Shown: positions 1 to 10,689, numbered from the stretch's first letter. The stretch: DNA of 64,000 bases from Gongronella butleri (GCA_025201375.1 JAIWZP010000007.1:868001-932000); one strand, 5' to 3'. Notes: generated by a model from the sequence alone, not told the origin. Numbers and translations: made by a program.

Positions 1-2
1 AA

Positions 3-392
3 CCACGTCCTGACATGGAGCGCGTGCCCGGTGGGGACCGAGAAAACTACCCACTTGTATTCTGGAAACAACACGCTCAACGTTGGCCACGATTGGCAAA
101 CATGGCTCAAGATTACATAGGCATTCCGGCGACATCCACGTCCTCAGAGCGCATGTTTTCAAGAGCGCGCGTCATGATGGGAACGCCTCAGAGAAACAGA
201 ATTTTGCCTGAAAATGCAAAAAAGCAGCTACTGGCCTCATACTGGACACGATTTCTCAATGGAGATGATCTGACGGCAGCGTTGCAAAAACAACAGCGCG
301 ACCCTTACGAACAACACATCTCCGATGATGATGAAGACTACGAGGACGCGTCGTCGTCGTCATCGGAAGATGATGATGATGCTGACGAATGA
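3..392 (+). CDS. hAT transposase, C-terminal part (partial)
   Basis: This is the C-terminal 129 codons of a hAT transposase, open at the left edge of the window. It contains the hAT dimerisation signature: ANMAQDYIGIPATS, then SSERMFSRA, then RNRILPENAKKQLLASYW. It ends in a very acidic Asp/Glu/Ser tail before TGA. The visible residues are the same as the C-terminus of the transposase at the right end of the window, so the two elements transposed or duplicated recently. The DDE catalytic residues lie upstream, outside the window, so activity cannot be judged. Confidence 0.88.
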   Translation, partial: PRPDMERVPGGDRENYPLVFWKQHAQRWPRLANMAQDYIGIPATSTSSERMFSRARVMMGTPQRNRILPENAKKQLLASYWTRFLNGDDLTAALQKQQRDPYEQHISDDDEDYEDASSSSSEDDDDADE

Positions 393-599
393 CGCTATTT
401 TTTTTATCTTGAATTATTATACCTTAGCCCTATTTTTTTTCTTGCAGTAAATTCATGCAATATCATATTATGAATTCAATCAATAAAAAGAAAGATGGCA
501 TGTTGCCACATAAAAAAAGTGACCGGCACAAGGTTGGCGGCAGTACTACTGTAAATAAGCCTACTGTACCGTACTGTACAGTACAGTATGATAAAAACA

Positions 600-810
600 T
601 ATCGAGATATCGAGATCAATCGAGATCAATCGAGATTCTCGATTGTCTCGCTCGATCCTCTCGAATTTTTTTTTTCGAGATTTATCAAGATTTCGAGCGA
701 GATCCAAATTGATTTCAATCGAGACAATCGAGATCGCAGGCTTCTCGATTGTCTCGAATACGCTTCGAGACCATCGAGATTTCGAGCGAGACTCTCGATA
801 GACAACCCTA
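600..810. repeat. hAT subterminal CTCGAT/ATCGAG repeat cluster (left)
   Basis: Well over fifteen copies of CTCGA/TCGAG-type hexamers in both orientations fill about 200 bp next to the transposon end. Clustered short subterminal repeats are the usual transposase-binding sites of hAT elements. The mirror copy is at 61915-62125. Confidence 0.7.
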
Positions 811-1677
811 CCAGAGCGCGTTTTTTAGACTTTGCCGGCCTGCTGTGCTTCCAGAATTTTTTTTTACAACGTGCTTGCCCGGATGCCCGCCAATGAAACA
901 TGGGTCATGGCATAAACTCTACAGTAGTCCAGTGTTCAAGACGGACCCGCCCGATTTTTTTTTGCACTCGAAAATGCCAAAAATCTCAGATTTGTCCTAT
1001 GATACAGTATTTTGCATTCATCTCGCCATCTGCATGGTCGACCCCGCTCAAAAATATGATAGCCGGATCGTGTTCAGCGCAAAATTCGCAACAAAAAAAA
1101 AGCTTAAAACACCAAAGTGCTACTGTATGTGTGTATGACCACTTTTGAAAATTCAGGGGGGGTCACTCAGGGGTCACACATTTCAATCTCAGAATAATTG
1201 TGGGAAATTTGGAACTCCGTATGATCAATGCATCCCAAACAGGTAACTCCGACGATTTGCTATTGGCAGACAAAATGGCAGCTCGCCCGAACTTACGAAA
1301 AATACCAAAGAGTGATGCATGAACGGCGATCGACTGAAAAAAAGTGCCTACTTTGGGTAATATTATTTTTCGCCAATTCATGTTTGACTCTTTCCGAAAA
1401 AAAATAGAAATTTTAAATGGCATGGGAATTTTATTTTTTATTTTTTGTTGCACAATTTGTGCGCTGCTGGTAGTGGATGGCGGGCTGCTGCTGCTGCTGC
1501 TGCTGCTGCCTGCAGTGAAGAAATGACCGATGCAAAATTTTCAAACTTAGAACAGTATAAAGTTACTGTAAATGATATTACAGCAGCGCGCTGCAAGTCA
1601 TCCTTCGAGCGACCCAGCCATCATTAGATGATGATGCTTTACCCCCTGTTTGTTAATATATTATCATACATACAGTA
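811..1677. other. Intergenic DNA without recognisable gene
   Basis: I see no supported gene here. The stretch contains scattered T and A homopolymers and a (CTG)8 microsatellite at 1485-1508. The small open frames lack codon structure and introns. It is the unique flank of the left hAT copy. Confidence 0.5.
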
Positions 1678-1876
1678 CAGTAGAATGCCGCTATATCGGC
1701 AGCCTCTATATCGGTTTTGACCTTATAGCGGCGCAATTTCAGGTTTCATTTGATGACCTCAAGCGCTAGACACTGATTCGTATATCGGCATTTGGCTGGT
1801 GAACATTACAGTATAAGTACGGCAGACAAAAATTTTGATTTTGAAAATGCCGATACTGTATAGAGGCATTCTACTG
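1678..1876. mobile_element. 199-bp MITE with TA target duplication
   Basis: A short non-autonomous element starts CAGTAGAATGCCGC and ends GGCATTCTACTG, a clear terminal inverted repeat. It is flanked by TA on both sides (1676-1677 and 1877-1878). Subterminal CTATATCGG motifs occur in direct and inverted form. Terminal CAGTAGA with a TA duplication fits the Tc1/mariner superfamily (pogo/Fot1-like) by established rules. It shares its end motifs with the larger element at 58126-59137. Confidence 0.8.
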
Positions 1877-1878
1877 TA

Positions 1879-2308
1879 AATCTGCAATAAAAATCGGATG
1901 TCGACATTTCAAACATGTTGTGTTTTTTGCTTGAAAGCTTGTTGTTTGAAAAAGCTTGGTTTGACTCAAACTCAAAATAATGCAAAATTTTATGATATTT
2001 CAATCAAGTTCAAGCTTTTGTTTTGGTGTTTGAAAAAGCTTGAAAGCTTGAAAAAAAATAATTATGAAAGAGGTACCTACGTATGTTCCATATCATACAG
2101 TATTTATCTTCATTTATGCTCTGAATTTTCATCATCATTTATTATTTGGGTGCCGTGTTCTTCAATTTTTTTCTTGAGACTTTTTTGCATTTCCAAGCTT
2201 GCTTTTGTCTGACAAGCTTTTCAATCAAGCTCGGCTTGAAGCTTGAGCTTGAAGCTTGATTTTTCCTTTACTTACTGTAATTATGATACTGTACAGTACT
2301 GTACTGTA
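1879..2308. repeat. AAGCTT-rich low-complexity block
   Basis: About a dozen AAGCTTG/CAAGCTT motifs in both orientations lie between about 1934 and 2262, several nested as back-to-back palindromes near 2220-2262. Dense short inverted motifs like this resemble the subterminal repeats of a DNA transposon, but I could not define termini. An alternating TACTGTA/TACAGTA tract (about 2286-2310) follows and abuts the next element. Confidence 0.45.
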
Positions 2309-3312
2309 CAGTGCCCGGACAAAAAAAAGTTTCGCTGTGCATAATTCTCTGCAGTGCAAGGTATCAATTAATCGCGTTAATCTCTGCTGTATTGATCAAT
2401 AATGGCTCCAGTGATATGAAATTTTGCAGGAACAATGATTTAAAAGTAAAAAAGCAATTCTAAAATTATGAAATGGCTATGCCAAGCGGGTATTGAAATA
2501 GATCAAAAAAGGGATACCTGACGCGTCACGCGACGCGACGCGTACCTACGCGTATACAATGGCCTGTGGAGATGAATTGACGTTATGAACACCATCTCCA
2601 ATTTTTTTGCAACGAGTGCAATGATGCCTAATTGTATTTTAAGAATCAATTCCATGTTACATGCATTGCATCGGTGCTGTGATCGAATAATGTAAAATCA
2701 TCATGTGACACGCTTCACGCGTCAGTTGCATCTGGAATAACAATTGCCATCTCTGTTATCTAATTTTAATCCCTAGTTGGCTTAAAACCATTGTACTTAT
2801 TTAATTTGAAGGACTAGAATAGACTGTTATCGATTGGTTGACCAGTAGGAGCACTACGACCATGTTACGAAGGAAATCGCGACTTTTGACGCGTCTGACG
2901 CGTGACGCGTGTCACATGATGAATTTTACATTATTCGATCACAGCACCGATGCAATGCATGTAACATGGAATTGATTCTTAAAATACAATTAGGCATCAT
3001 TGCACTCGTTGCAAAAAAATTGGAGATGGTGTTCATAACGTCAATTCATCTCCACAGGCCATTGTATACGCGTAGGTACGCGTCGCGTCGCGTGACGCGT
3101 CAGGTATCCCTTTTTTGATCTATTTCAATACCCGCTTGGCATAGCCATTTCATAATTTTAGAATTGCTTTTTTACTTTTAAATCATTGTTCCTGCAAAAT
3201 TTCATATCACTGGAGCCATTATTGATCAATACAGCAGAGATTAACGCGATTAATTGATACCTTGCACTGCAGAGAATTATGCACAGCGAAACTTTTTTTT
3301 GTCCGGGCACTG
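2309..3312. mobile_element. Foldback Tc1/mariner-like element, 1004 bp
   Basis: The ends read CAGTGCCCGGAC and GTCCGGGCACTG with TA on each side (2307-2308 and 3313-3314), as in Tc1-like elements. The arms are 2309-2725 and 2895-3312, about 417 bp each, reverse complementary with only a few differences that I can see. They surround a 169-bp spacer. The arms contain ACGCGT-rich palindromic tracts near 2520-2550 and 3070-3100. There is no transposase coding capacity, so it must be mobilised in trans if at all. The near identity of the arms suggests recent activity or gene conversion. Confidence 0.85.
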
Positions 3313-3798
3313 TACAGTACAGTATGATATGATAGTGCAAATTTGCAATCAAAAACAAGTTTCAGTGTTTCACACATTCACACTTTCACAACAATCTGAT
3401 ACGTAGGATATACTGTATTACTGTATCATACTTGATATCATACTTGATATCATGCTGTAAACTGTTTGTATGAACATAAATGTAGCGTTTTACAGTATGA
3501 CGATTTTTCTTTTTTTGAGGAGAGAGGCGCGTCGAAATAGTCAAACGGCAAAGTTTTGGAGACAATCCAACAAGGACTTGTGGTGGTCAACGTTGAATTT
3601 GCAAAGCTTGGTGCAAACGGTGCCTCGTTCATGGCTTCATGCGCAAATCACTTGTCAAGGCGTCAGGGGCGGACGGCGGAGATCGCGTGCAGCGGAATTC
3701 CCTTTCGGGCGGGCGTCCATCGTGTAGCGTTGCTTTTTCGCCTCTTTTTTTTCTTTTTTTCTTTCTTGTGTGTTCATTGTATTTTTTTGACTAACATC

Positions 3799-4055
3799 AT
3801 GGCGCTATGGCATATTTGTTGGTTTGCCGCCTTGTGCCTCGTGTTGCCGAGCGTGTTAGCTGTGCGCTTTGACATGCAAGCGACACTACGCGATCAGATG
3901 GCCAAAAGGTGCATTTATCAGTTTGTTGCGCTGGATACCCAAATTTTCCTCACTGTCGAGGTTGGCGATGGCTACAATCAGCGTATTGACTTGAGCGTAA
4001 GTCGATCTACAAGGATGGGCAGGCCGGAGAGACTGCGTTTGCTGATGCTGACGCG

Positions 4056-4097
<42 letters not shown>

Positions 4098-4712
4098 GCA
4101 GGTCACTGGCGAGGACGAGCCACCCACAGTGTATTACAAAAAGATGGCATTGAACAATCGCGTCGTCAGCACGTTCAACAGCGTGGCGGAGGGCAACATT
4201 GCCTTTTGCTTCACAAACACGCTGGATGAAGGTAAAAAAAAAAAAAGAGCAAAATGAGCATTTTGCATGATTTCTTGACGCGCACTCATTTTTTTTGTAC
4301 ATGTAGGGTTCGTTGCGTCGCCTGATTACAGTCGATGGGTGGATATCAAGGTGGAAGTGGGTGCGCAAGCCAAAGATTTTGAGGCTTTGGCCAAGGCCGA
4401 GAAGCTCGGACCCTTGGAACTGGAGATTCGCAAGCTGGAAGCCATTGTCGCCGAGATTACCGAGGAGATGGATTATCTGAAGCAGCGTGAAGGCCAAATG
4501 CGCGACACGAATGGTAAGGGGGGGTGTTGGAAACCCGCCACAAACGTCTGTGCGCGTACTTATTCGTTTTCTTTTCTTTTACTCTTACAGAGTCGACGAA
4601 CGCGCGTGTCAAATGGTTCAGCATCTTGTCCTTGTTTCTGTTGACGAGTCTTGGCTGTTGGCAAGTACTTTACTTGCAGCGCTTCTTCAAGAGAAAGCGA
4701 CTGATTGACTAA
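3799..4712 (+). CDS. ERV25: p24 family cargo receptor, Erv25/TMED10 type (p24 delta)
   Basis: Predicted exons 3799-3996, 4102-4231, 4307-4513 and 4591-4712 give 218 residues; all introns are GT-AG. The protein is a type I membrane protein of the ER-Golgi p24 complex, which helps package cargo into COPII vesicles and cycles back in COPI vesicles. Visible order: signal peptide (about 1-21), GOLD domain with the conserved Cys pair (RCIYQFV and IAFCFTN), a coiled coil (about 145-185), one membrane segment (about 190-210), and a short cytosolic tail [10 protein letters not shown] with the FF and basic retrieval signals. The length is typical of the family. The tail matches the p24 delta (TMED10/Erv25) subfamily. 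Intron 1 holds a run of 38 T. A poly(A)-like AATAAA-type signal follows the stop near 4737. Confidence 0.92.
4059..4096 (+). repeat. T38 homopolymer in ERV25 intron 1
   Basis: This is an uninterrupted run of 38 T immediately before the 3' splice site GGCAG. It is the longest of several intronic homopolymers in the window and takes the place of the polypyrimidine tract. The length may be affected by sequencing error. Confidence 0.85.
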
Positions 4713-4855
4713 ACCGGAACGGACACATGGAAAAAAAAATAAAAAGCCTGCTCACCTCCGTTTACAATTGTTCATCAATGGGGGTAAAAAGACGCGTCGG
4801 GCATTGACCACGCGCCAATTGACGTGGTAAAGATTTATTTATACAATTGAGATAT

Positions 4856-5282
4856 TCAGAGATTGTTGATTTCCTCGCACACCTTGGCGAGAGCATGGCC
4901 GGTCGTTTCAAAGTCGTCCAAGGTAACGTAGACCTGGGCACAGAGGCGGACGTACCATTTGCCGCACAGCTTGTAGGCCGGGGCCATGACATGATGGTCG
5001 TAAATCACCTTTTTCATAAAGATGCTCGCCAATTCCGCATCCGGCGTGGTCGTGTTGGTGATTGGCAGCTCCACGTTGACCATGGCGGCCGTCAGCGTGC
5101 CCTCGTCGTTCTCCAAGACCTTTGTGTTGAGGATCTTGGCGACCAGCGCGCCTCCGCGCACCGCGAGGTCATGGTTGTGGGCCATGATCACCTCTTCGCC
5201 GCCCAGCGACTCACGGTATTTGAGCGCTAAGAGAAAAATTAAAAACGGAGAGAAATCAGCCATTTCAGCCGTGGACCACACG

Positions 5283-5316
<34 letters not shown>

Positions 5317-6417
5317 AAATTTCTTACCAGCCTCGACGCAAAAGTAATTGGCATGCTCAATGGTGCCTGGGGACGCGAATTCCTTCTCAAAGGACGTGTT
5401 GTCGGCGCCGTCCACGTGATGAATGTACGCGCTGTTCACGGTCTGCGGGTGCAGCAGACCCTGATGGCACTTTTTCACGTACAACACGGCAAACCCGCGA
5501 GGCACAAATAGCCACTTGTGGCAATTGGTGAAGTAAAAGTCCGGATCCAGGTTTTCCAAGTTGATCGGGACCTGGCCTGAATGCAAAAATCGTTTAGAAA
5601 CGAAAATGTAAGTCAATTGCTCATAGATTCCCTCTCTTTTAAATTTTACCAATGGAATGCGCGCCATCGGCGATGGTCAAGATATCGCGGCTCTTAAAAA
5701 GTTGTTCCAGGGCCTCGTAGGGCATGAGCACGCCGGGCAAGGAGCTGAGCACGTCATACAGGGCCATGCGGATGGGCTTGCCGCCCGCTTTGTTGGCCTC
5801 ATCAATGGCCTCGGCGGTCTTGGTCACAATGTCTGCGTGGCTAAGGGGGAAAGGCAGGTCCACGGGCACCAATTCCACTTGCAGTGTGTTTTGGATGTAC
5901 TCGAGGGTCTTGTTCACATTGATGTAACCCGTGGTGTACTATATGTATATATAAAAAAAAAAAGAGATATGGATCAGGGTCTGGTTTGCCCCGCGCCACC
6001 ATCGCGATGTGGTGCCATCACGCCATCACGCGTGTGTAGCCGTGGGAAAGCTCCCCCTCTCGTCCGATTCGACGGGTGCGGGTGCGGTGTTATTCTTACA
6101 TAAAGGATCTTGTCGCCTTTTTCAAAGGGGAAGCTGCGCAAAATGGTGTTTGCTGCCGAGGATGCATTGTGGGAGAAGACCAGGTCATTGGGGTCACAAT
6201 GCAAGAGGCCAGCGAGCAGCTTACGGCTCTTTTGCAACTCTGCGTACATTTCCAGGCGCATCCAGCGATCAGGGAACAGCTCGTTTTTCTCTTGGTACTT
6301 GCGATACTCCTGCTGCACACTGCGCGGGTACGTGCCGTACGAGCCGTGATTCATCGCCACGTAGCCAGGCTCCAGCAGAAAATCTTGACGCAAAACTTTT
6401 CCATCCAACGACACCAT
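4856..6417 (-). CDS. PLP-dependent class V aminotransferase, isopenicillin-N-epimerase/Egt2-like
   Basis: Predicted exons in coding order 6417-6100, 5938-5650, 5576-5328 and 5226-4856 give 408 residues. The fold-type I class V signature is clear: an N-terminal NHGSYGTYP loop, then SHNASSAANT for cofactor phosphate contacts, TIADGAHSIGQ holding the Asp that pairs with the pyridine nitrogen, and NCHKWLF with the PLP lysine. In fungi this family includes isopenicillin-N-epimerase-like proteins and the ergothioneine C-S lyase Egt2. Which reaction applies here cannot be decided from sequence alone, and no ergothioneine gene lies nearby. The start was chosen at MVSLDG because upstream codons have no family match. 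A TATAAAAAG box lies about 50 bp upstream. The gene is convergent with ERV25. Confidence 0.85.
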
Positions 6418-6466
6418 GATTGATTTGTATGAAAAAAAAGGAAAAAGAATGCGTCTCGAGTCTCGA

Positions 6467-6475
6467 CTTTTTATA
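6467..6475 (-). promoter_or_regulatory. TATA box of the class V aminotransferase gene
   Basis: TATAAAAAG on the minus strand, 50 bp upstream of the predicted start codon at 6417. The position and consensus fit a core promoter. This is inferred from sequence only. Confidence 0.45.
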
Positions 6476-7343
6476 CGCTGGCGACTGTGCCTCATTTTCT
6501 TTCGGATGATCGGAATTAGAAATTCGAGCAATGATGAATCATCTTGCAAGGAGTCATTGGATCTGGGAGAGAGATCTCGGACGCTGAAGATAACTTTTTT
6601 ATGTGTCTTTGGCGAGACACCATGGGAGGGGAAACCTAATCTCCTCATCGCCGGCACATAAAAAGGGCAAAGCATGCCATTGTTTATGCAAAACATAAAA
6701 AAATTCTCACCGTGTCATTTGAGCCACTCTCCTGGTGATGATCGACTTTTTTTGGCTGGCTTTAGTGAAAGTATGCACAGTGGGGCAGGCCGACGACCCT
6801 GTCGATCCCAAGGAAATGGACCCAAAAGGCGGATGCCGTCCAAAAGCAGCTACTCCATTCTGTTGGCGGCGCTGGAATTGGGTCTGGTCTGGAAGAAAAA
6901 AGACGTGCGCGACTGATGCGCAAGCTAAAAAAAAAAAAGAAAAAAATTCATGGAATCATGGTGTCACGCACCTGATTTTGAAAAAAAAACAAAACAAACA
7001 CAAAAAACAAAAAAAAAAAAGGCGTATGCCACGAGCTTTGGTTGATTGAGCAATTCAAGCAAGTTGACACGCGTGTGTCCACGCTCAATTGATGTCAATT
7101 TGGCTCATGGCATGGCTGCCAGAATCACGTGTATGCTATTTATAGCAATGACGGGGCCCACACGCAGAAAAAAGGGGAGAGGCGGACAGGCTGAGAGGAA
7201 TCAAATCAGCGCCTGCTGGCCATAATTAGGGCCTTCCTTTTTTTTTGACCCCTCTTTCTTTTTTTTTTCTTCTTTTTACTTGTTCCCCTCTCTCCCCTTT
7301 CCCCCCTCCCCCTCTTTTTTTTTTTTTCTTCCTTGTCCATCTT
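6476..7343. other. Shared upstream region of aminotransferase and kinase genes
   Basis: This is a divergent promoter interval. It contains A and T homopolymers, an AT-rich TATTTATAG stretch near 7137-7145 and a strongly pyrimidine-rich leader (about 7231-7340) just before the kinase start. I found no supported gene. A small open frame from 6735 has no family resemblance. Confidence 0.4.
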
Positions 7344-9905
7344 ATGACTGCTCTGATGATAGACAGCAAGGAGCCAGTCAAGGAGTCGGCACACAGCGCC
7401 AGCACCACCAGTTTGCCACCGGCCAGCCACGAGCCTCACTCGCGATACCAACAAAAGGTTATTGGCAACTACACGCTGTCCGAGAGCCTTGGAAAGGGAT
7501 CTATGGGCAAAGTCAAGCTTGGGGTGCACAATGTCACGGGCGAAAAGGTGCGACAACAGGGCCACACTGTCTCCTGAGAAAAAAAAAAAGACGCCACACA
7601 ACGCGCACGCGTGTTGCAATTTATTAACGTTTTGCCTCCCCCCTTTCCCCCTTTTTTTCTTGTTTTTTAGATTGCCATCAAGATTGTGCCACGGGCTAAC
7701 CTTGCTCAATTCAAGACGAACCAGGGCAACAAGACGGCCAAGCAGATTGCAAAGGAATATGCTCGCGAAGAAAATCGAGAAATGCGCACGATTCGCGAGG
7801 CACATATGATGATGTTGCTCCGACACCCGAATATCGTGGGTCTCAAGGATCTTGTTGTTGCCGGGCCCTATTTTTACATTCTCATGGATTATGTCAATGG
7901 TGGGCAATTGCTGCATTACATTGTCAAGCGTCAGCGTCTGTCTGAAAAGCGTGCACGCAGCTTTGCACGCCAGATTGTCAGCGCACTCGATTACATGCAC
8001 CGCAACAGTCTTGTGCATCGCGATCTCAAGATCGAGAATATCCTCATAGACAAGACGGGGCGCAAAGTGAAGATCATTGATTTTGGACTCAGCAACCTGT
8101 TTTGCCCTGAGCGGCAATTGACCACGTATTGCGGCTCGTTGTACTTTGCCGCGCCGGAATTGCTTCGTGCCACGCCTTACTATGGGCCCGAGGTCGATGT
8201 ATGGAGTCTCGGTGTGGTCATTTATGTGATGGTCACAGGCACCGTGCCGTTTGATGACAAATCCATGCCTGGTTTGCATGACAAGATCAAACGCGGCCAG
8301 GTCAATTTCCCTGCGCATCTGAGCGACGAATGTGTGGATCTCCTTCGCCGCATCTTTGTCACCGATCCAGCGCAGCGCATCTATTTATCTGACATTTGCT
8401 TGCATCCTTGGATGAATTTGGAATTGCCGCCAATTCGCAACCATCTGCCTGTACGCAGCCCGCTGACATTGCCCATGGATCCGCACATCATTGAGCAAAT
8501 GTCGCACGGGATGGGGCTCGGCACGCCCGACGAGATCAGCAGCAAGCTGGATGTGATTGTGCAATCGCCTGTGTATCGCAATGCGGCGCATCTCGTGCAC
8601 GAGCACCAGACCAAGCCGGCCACCCTCGTCCATGACCCGCAGCCGCCCTTTTACGACGACCCGCAGTCCATTCCAGCCGCGTATCACCCGTTGGTCTCGG
8701 TCTATCACTTGACGGTTGAACGCCGCCAACATGTCCAGGAAATGTCGATGAAACGGCCCGCACCCGTGTCGTTATCGCGCAAATCGTCGGTGGATTCCGT
8801 CGCGTCCATGGGTTCGAACCCGGGTAGCCAGGTCTCGCTGCCATTGGACGCGTCGGGCGGCGCCACCATCACAAGCAACGCGTCGGACCATGATGCACGC
8901 AAGATCAACGATGTGCCCCTTCACCAGATGGTCCAACCAGCGTCCAACAAGCTCAATTCGTCCAACGTGATCATGCAATCGTCCGATTATCTCGGTAGGA
9001 TCCAGCGCTGGCTCCGCTCGTCCACTTCTCAGCATCAATTGGAGGACCACACCAGTAGCTCCAATGGCCCATCCCCATTGACGCAGCATGTCACCAACGC
9101 GTCCACAGAAGACCACGAACAGGACATCCAGCAGCGGCGTTCTCCTTCCTCTGGCAGGCGATCCGAGAAAACGGGTTCAAATCTCGTCAACCAAACAAAT
9201 CACGTCAACCACGTCAATCACGCGTCTTCTTCGACACGCGTTACCACCCCATTGTCGTCGTCGTCGCCAAAACAGCAGCAGCATGATCACTCGCCGACGG
9301 GCTCCGTGGATCATCACGCGTCGCCTGTGCCGACGACAACCACGCATGCCACGCCGCCATTGACGGCAACACCCTTGCCTGCTCGGTCCCTTTTGCGAAA
9401 GATATCCCTTGTCGTTCTGCGTCGCGGTGCGTCGCACAAGAGCGACAAGAGCAACGACAGCAATGGCAGCTCGCAGCACATGGTTGAAATCACGTCGTCG
9501 TCGTCGCCCACCATCACGCCGCAACCGACGGCCACGCTGCACCCACCCATGCCCGCCACCAGCACGACAGCAACCACGCCCACATTGACGCCGTCGCCAT
9601 CGCCCAAGCAGCAAGCCTTCCTCCGACCAGGACCCCCACCATCGCCCACGCCCATGCCAAGCAAATCCTACTCAATGGCGCCTTTACCCGCGTCCGTCAT
9701 GGATCGCCCGCTGCCTCCCTTGCCCACAACCCCTTCGGCATCCACATCTACAGCAAACACCCCAAAGCTACGCACACGCAATCGCTCGGCATCGTCCGCT
9801 TCCGCTTCACAAACCATCAATCACTTGTCAACAAAGCTCGGCGCACTCCTCAATCGGTCCACTTCCTTTAAAAAGCCCCCCAAACAGCCGCATCCAGCTC
9901 ATTGA
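7344..9905 (+). CDS. Ser/Thr protein kinase, Kin1/Kin2 (PAR-1/MARK-related) type
   Basis: Predicted exons 7344-7547 and 7671-9905 give 812 residues. The kinase domain (about 43-316) has the glycine loop LGKGSMGKV (49-57), the VAIK-type lysine K72, catalytic HRDLKIEN with D186, and DFG with D205. A YCGSLYFAAPELL activation segment follows. The best match I recognise is the fungal Kin1/Kin2 group, which acts in polarity and exocytosis and in ER-stress mRNA control: note GSMGKVKL, REMRTIREA and CGSLYFAAPELL. The remaining 500 residues are Ser/Thr/Pro-rich and look disordered. The C-terminal KA1 domain found in Kin1/Kin2 is not visible; the protein ends in a basic segment. The start is the first ATG after the pyrimidine-rich leader. 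A second ATG four codons on is also possible. Confidence 0.88.
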
Positions 9906-10680
9906 AAACCACACAAAAAAAAAGATCATCTCCCTCCCCCTTTGTTGTAGCATTTTCTCCACCCTCCGCTCCTTTTTTGTCCTTTTGCAATTAAACCATT
10001 TCATCCTTTTTGATTTTCCACCACACTGTCAAATGCTGTACAACATTGCTTGCGTTTGGGTCCGCTCGTGTCCGCGCGCGTCACACAAAAGGGCACATGG
10101 CCACTGGATTTCATTAAAACAACAAAAAGAAAACAAAAAAAAAGTAATTTCATAAACACTCGCGCCCAGCATCCTTTTGAGTTATTGAGGGCGGGCAAAG
10201 GATCATTCGATACAGGTTGACGTGTCCTGGATCAATAACTATCGCGACTTGAGCCATCATTCAGTCTCTCCGTCCTCTTGACGCGTCGTTTGAAGCGACA
10301 AAGACGCGCCACACACTGGCCTAATGCGGGTAATTTGCGTTTTCAATGTCAACGAGCAAATTGCTGGTCTTGTTGGACCGAGTCGTGGTCACTATAAAAG
10401 CCAGCAAATCCGAAATTGGTGCACTTCTGACAATTTAATGATTTTCGAATTCAAAAAAGTGCGCCACGTGTACATCTACTATAACGTTTTAATCTCTTGT
10501 TGGACGTGCGATCGCTATGGTGTAAAAAGGGGTGATGCACTGAGAGGATTTCGAGAAAATCGCAATTGAAACCCTTTTGGTATCTTTTAATCACCTGTCG
10601 CGCTGGATTTACGACTTGCAGTGACCATTTGTTCCTTGAATCCGTCAAGCCAAGGCTTGTCGTTCGAATGAGCCCACCCG
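9906..10680. other. Kinase 3' region and unassigned DNA
   Basis: This region contains the kinase 3' untranslated sequence and unassigned DNA. No open frame has the features of a gene here. Confidence 0.4.
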
Positions 10681-10689
10681 CGCACGGCA

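Larger units (their letters stand above)
1..810 (+). mobile_element. hAT transposon, 3' end (left copy)
   Basis: This is the 3' portion of a hAT-family DNA transposon whose 5' part lies outside the window. It carries the last transposase exon (3-392), about 200 bp of AT-rich sequence, and a terminal block (about 600-810) dense in CTCGAT/ATCGAG repeats. It ends in GACAACCCTA, the complement of a hAT-like terminus TAGGGTTGTC. The whole stretch matches 61915-62719 in reverse complement, the one difference I found being an extra ACAGT near 580-590. Similarity stops sharply at 810, which defines the element end. The 8-bp target duplication cannot be tested because the other end is not in the window. 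Confidence 0.88.

Noticed and set aside
1485..1508. (CTG)8 repeat as a structured element
   Set aside because: A short triplet microsatellite with no other sign of function.
3556..4257. Reading the ERV25 region as one unspliced 233-codon frame
   Set aside because: It would translate T38 as polyphenylalanine and skip the conserved second half. The spliced model gives a full p24 protein.
7206..8318. 370-codon minus-strand frame
   Set aside because: Antisense to the Kin1-like kinase domain and part of its leader. It has no domain of its own.
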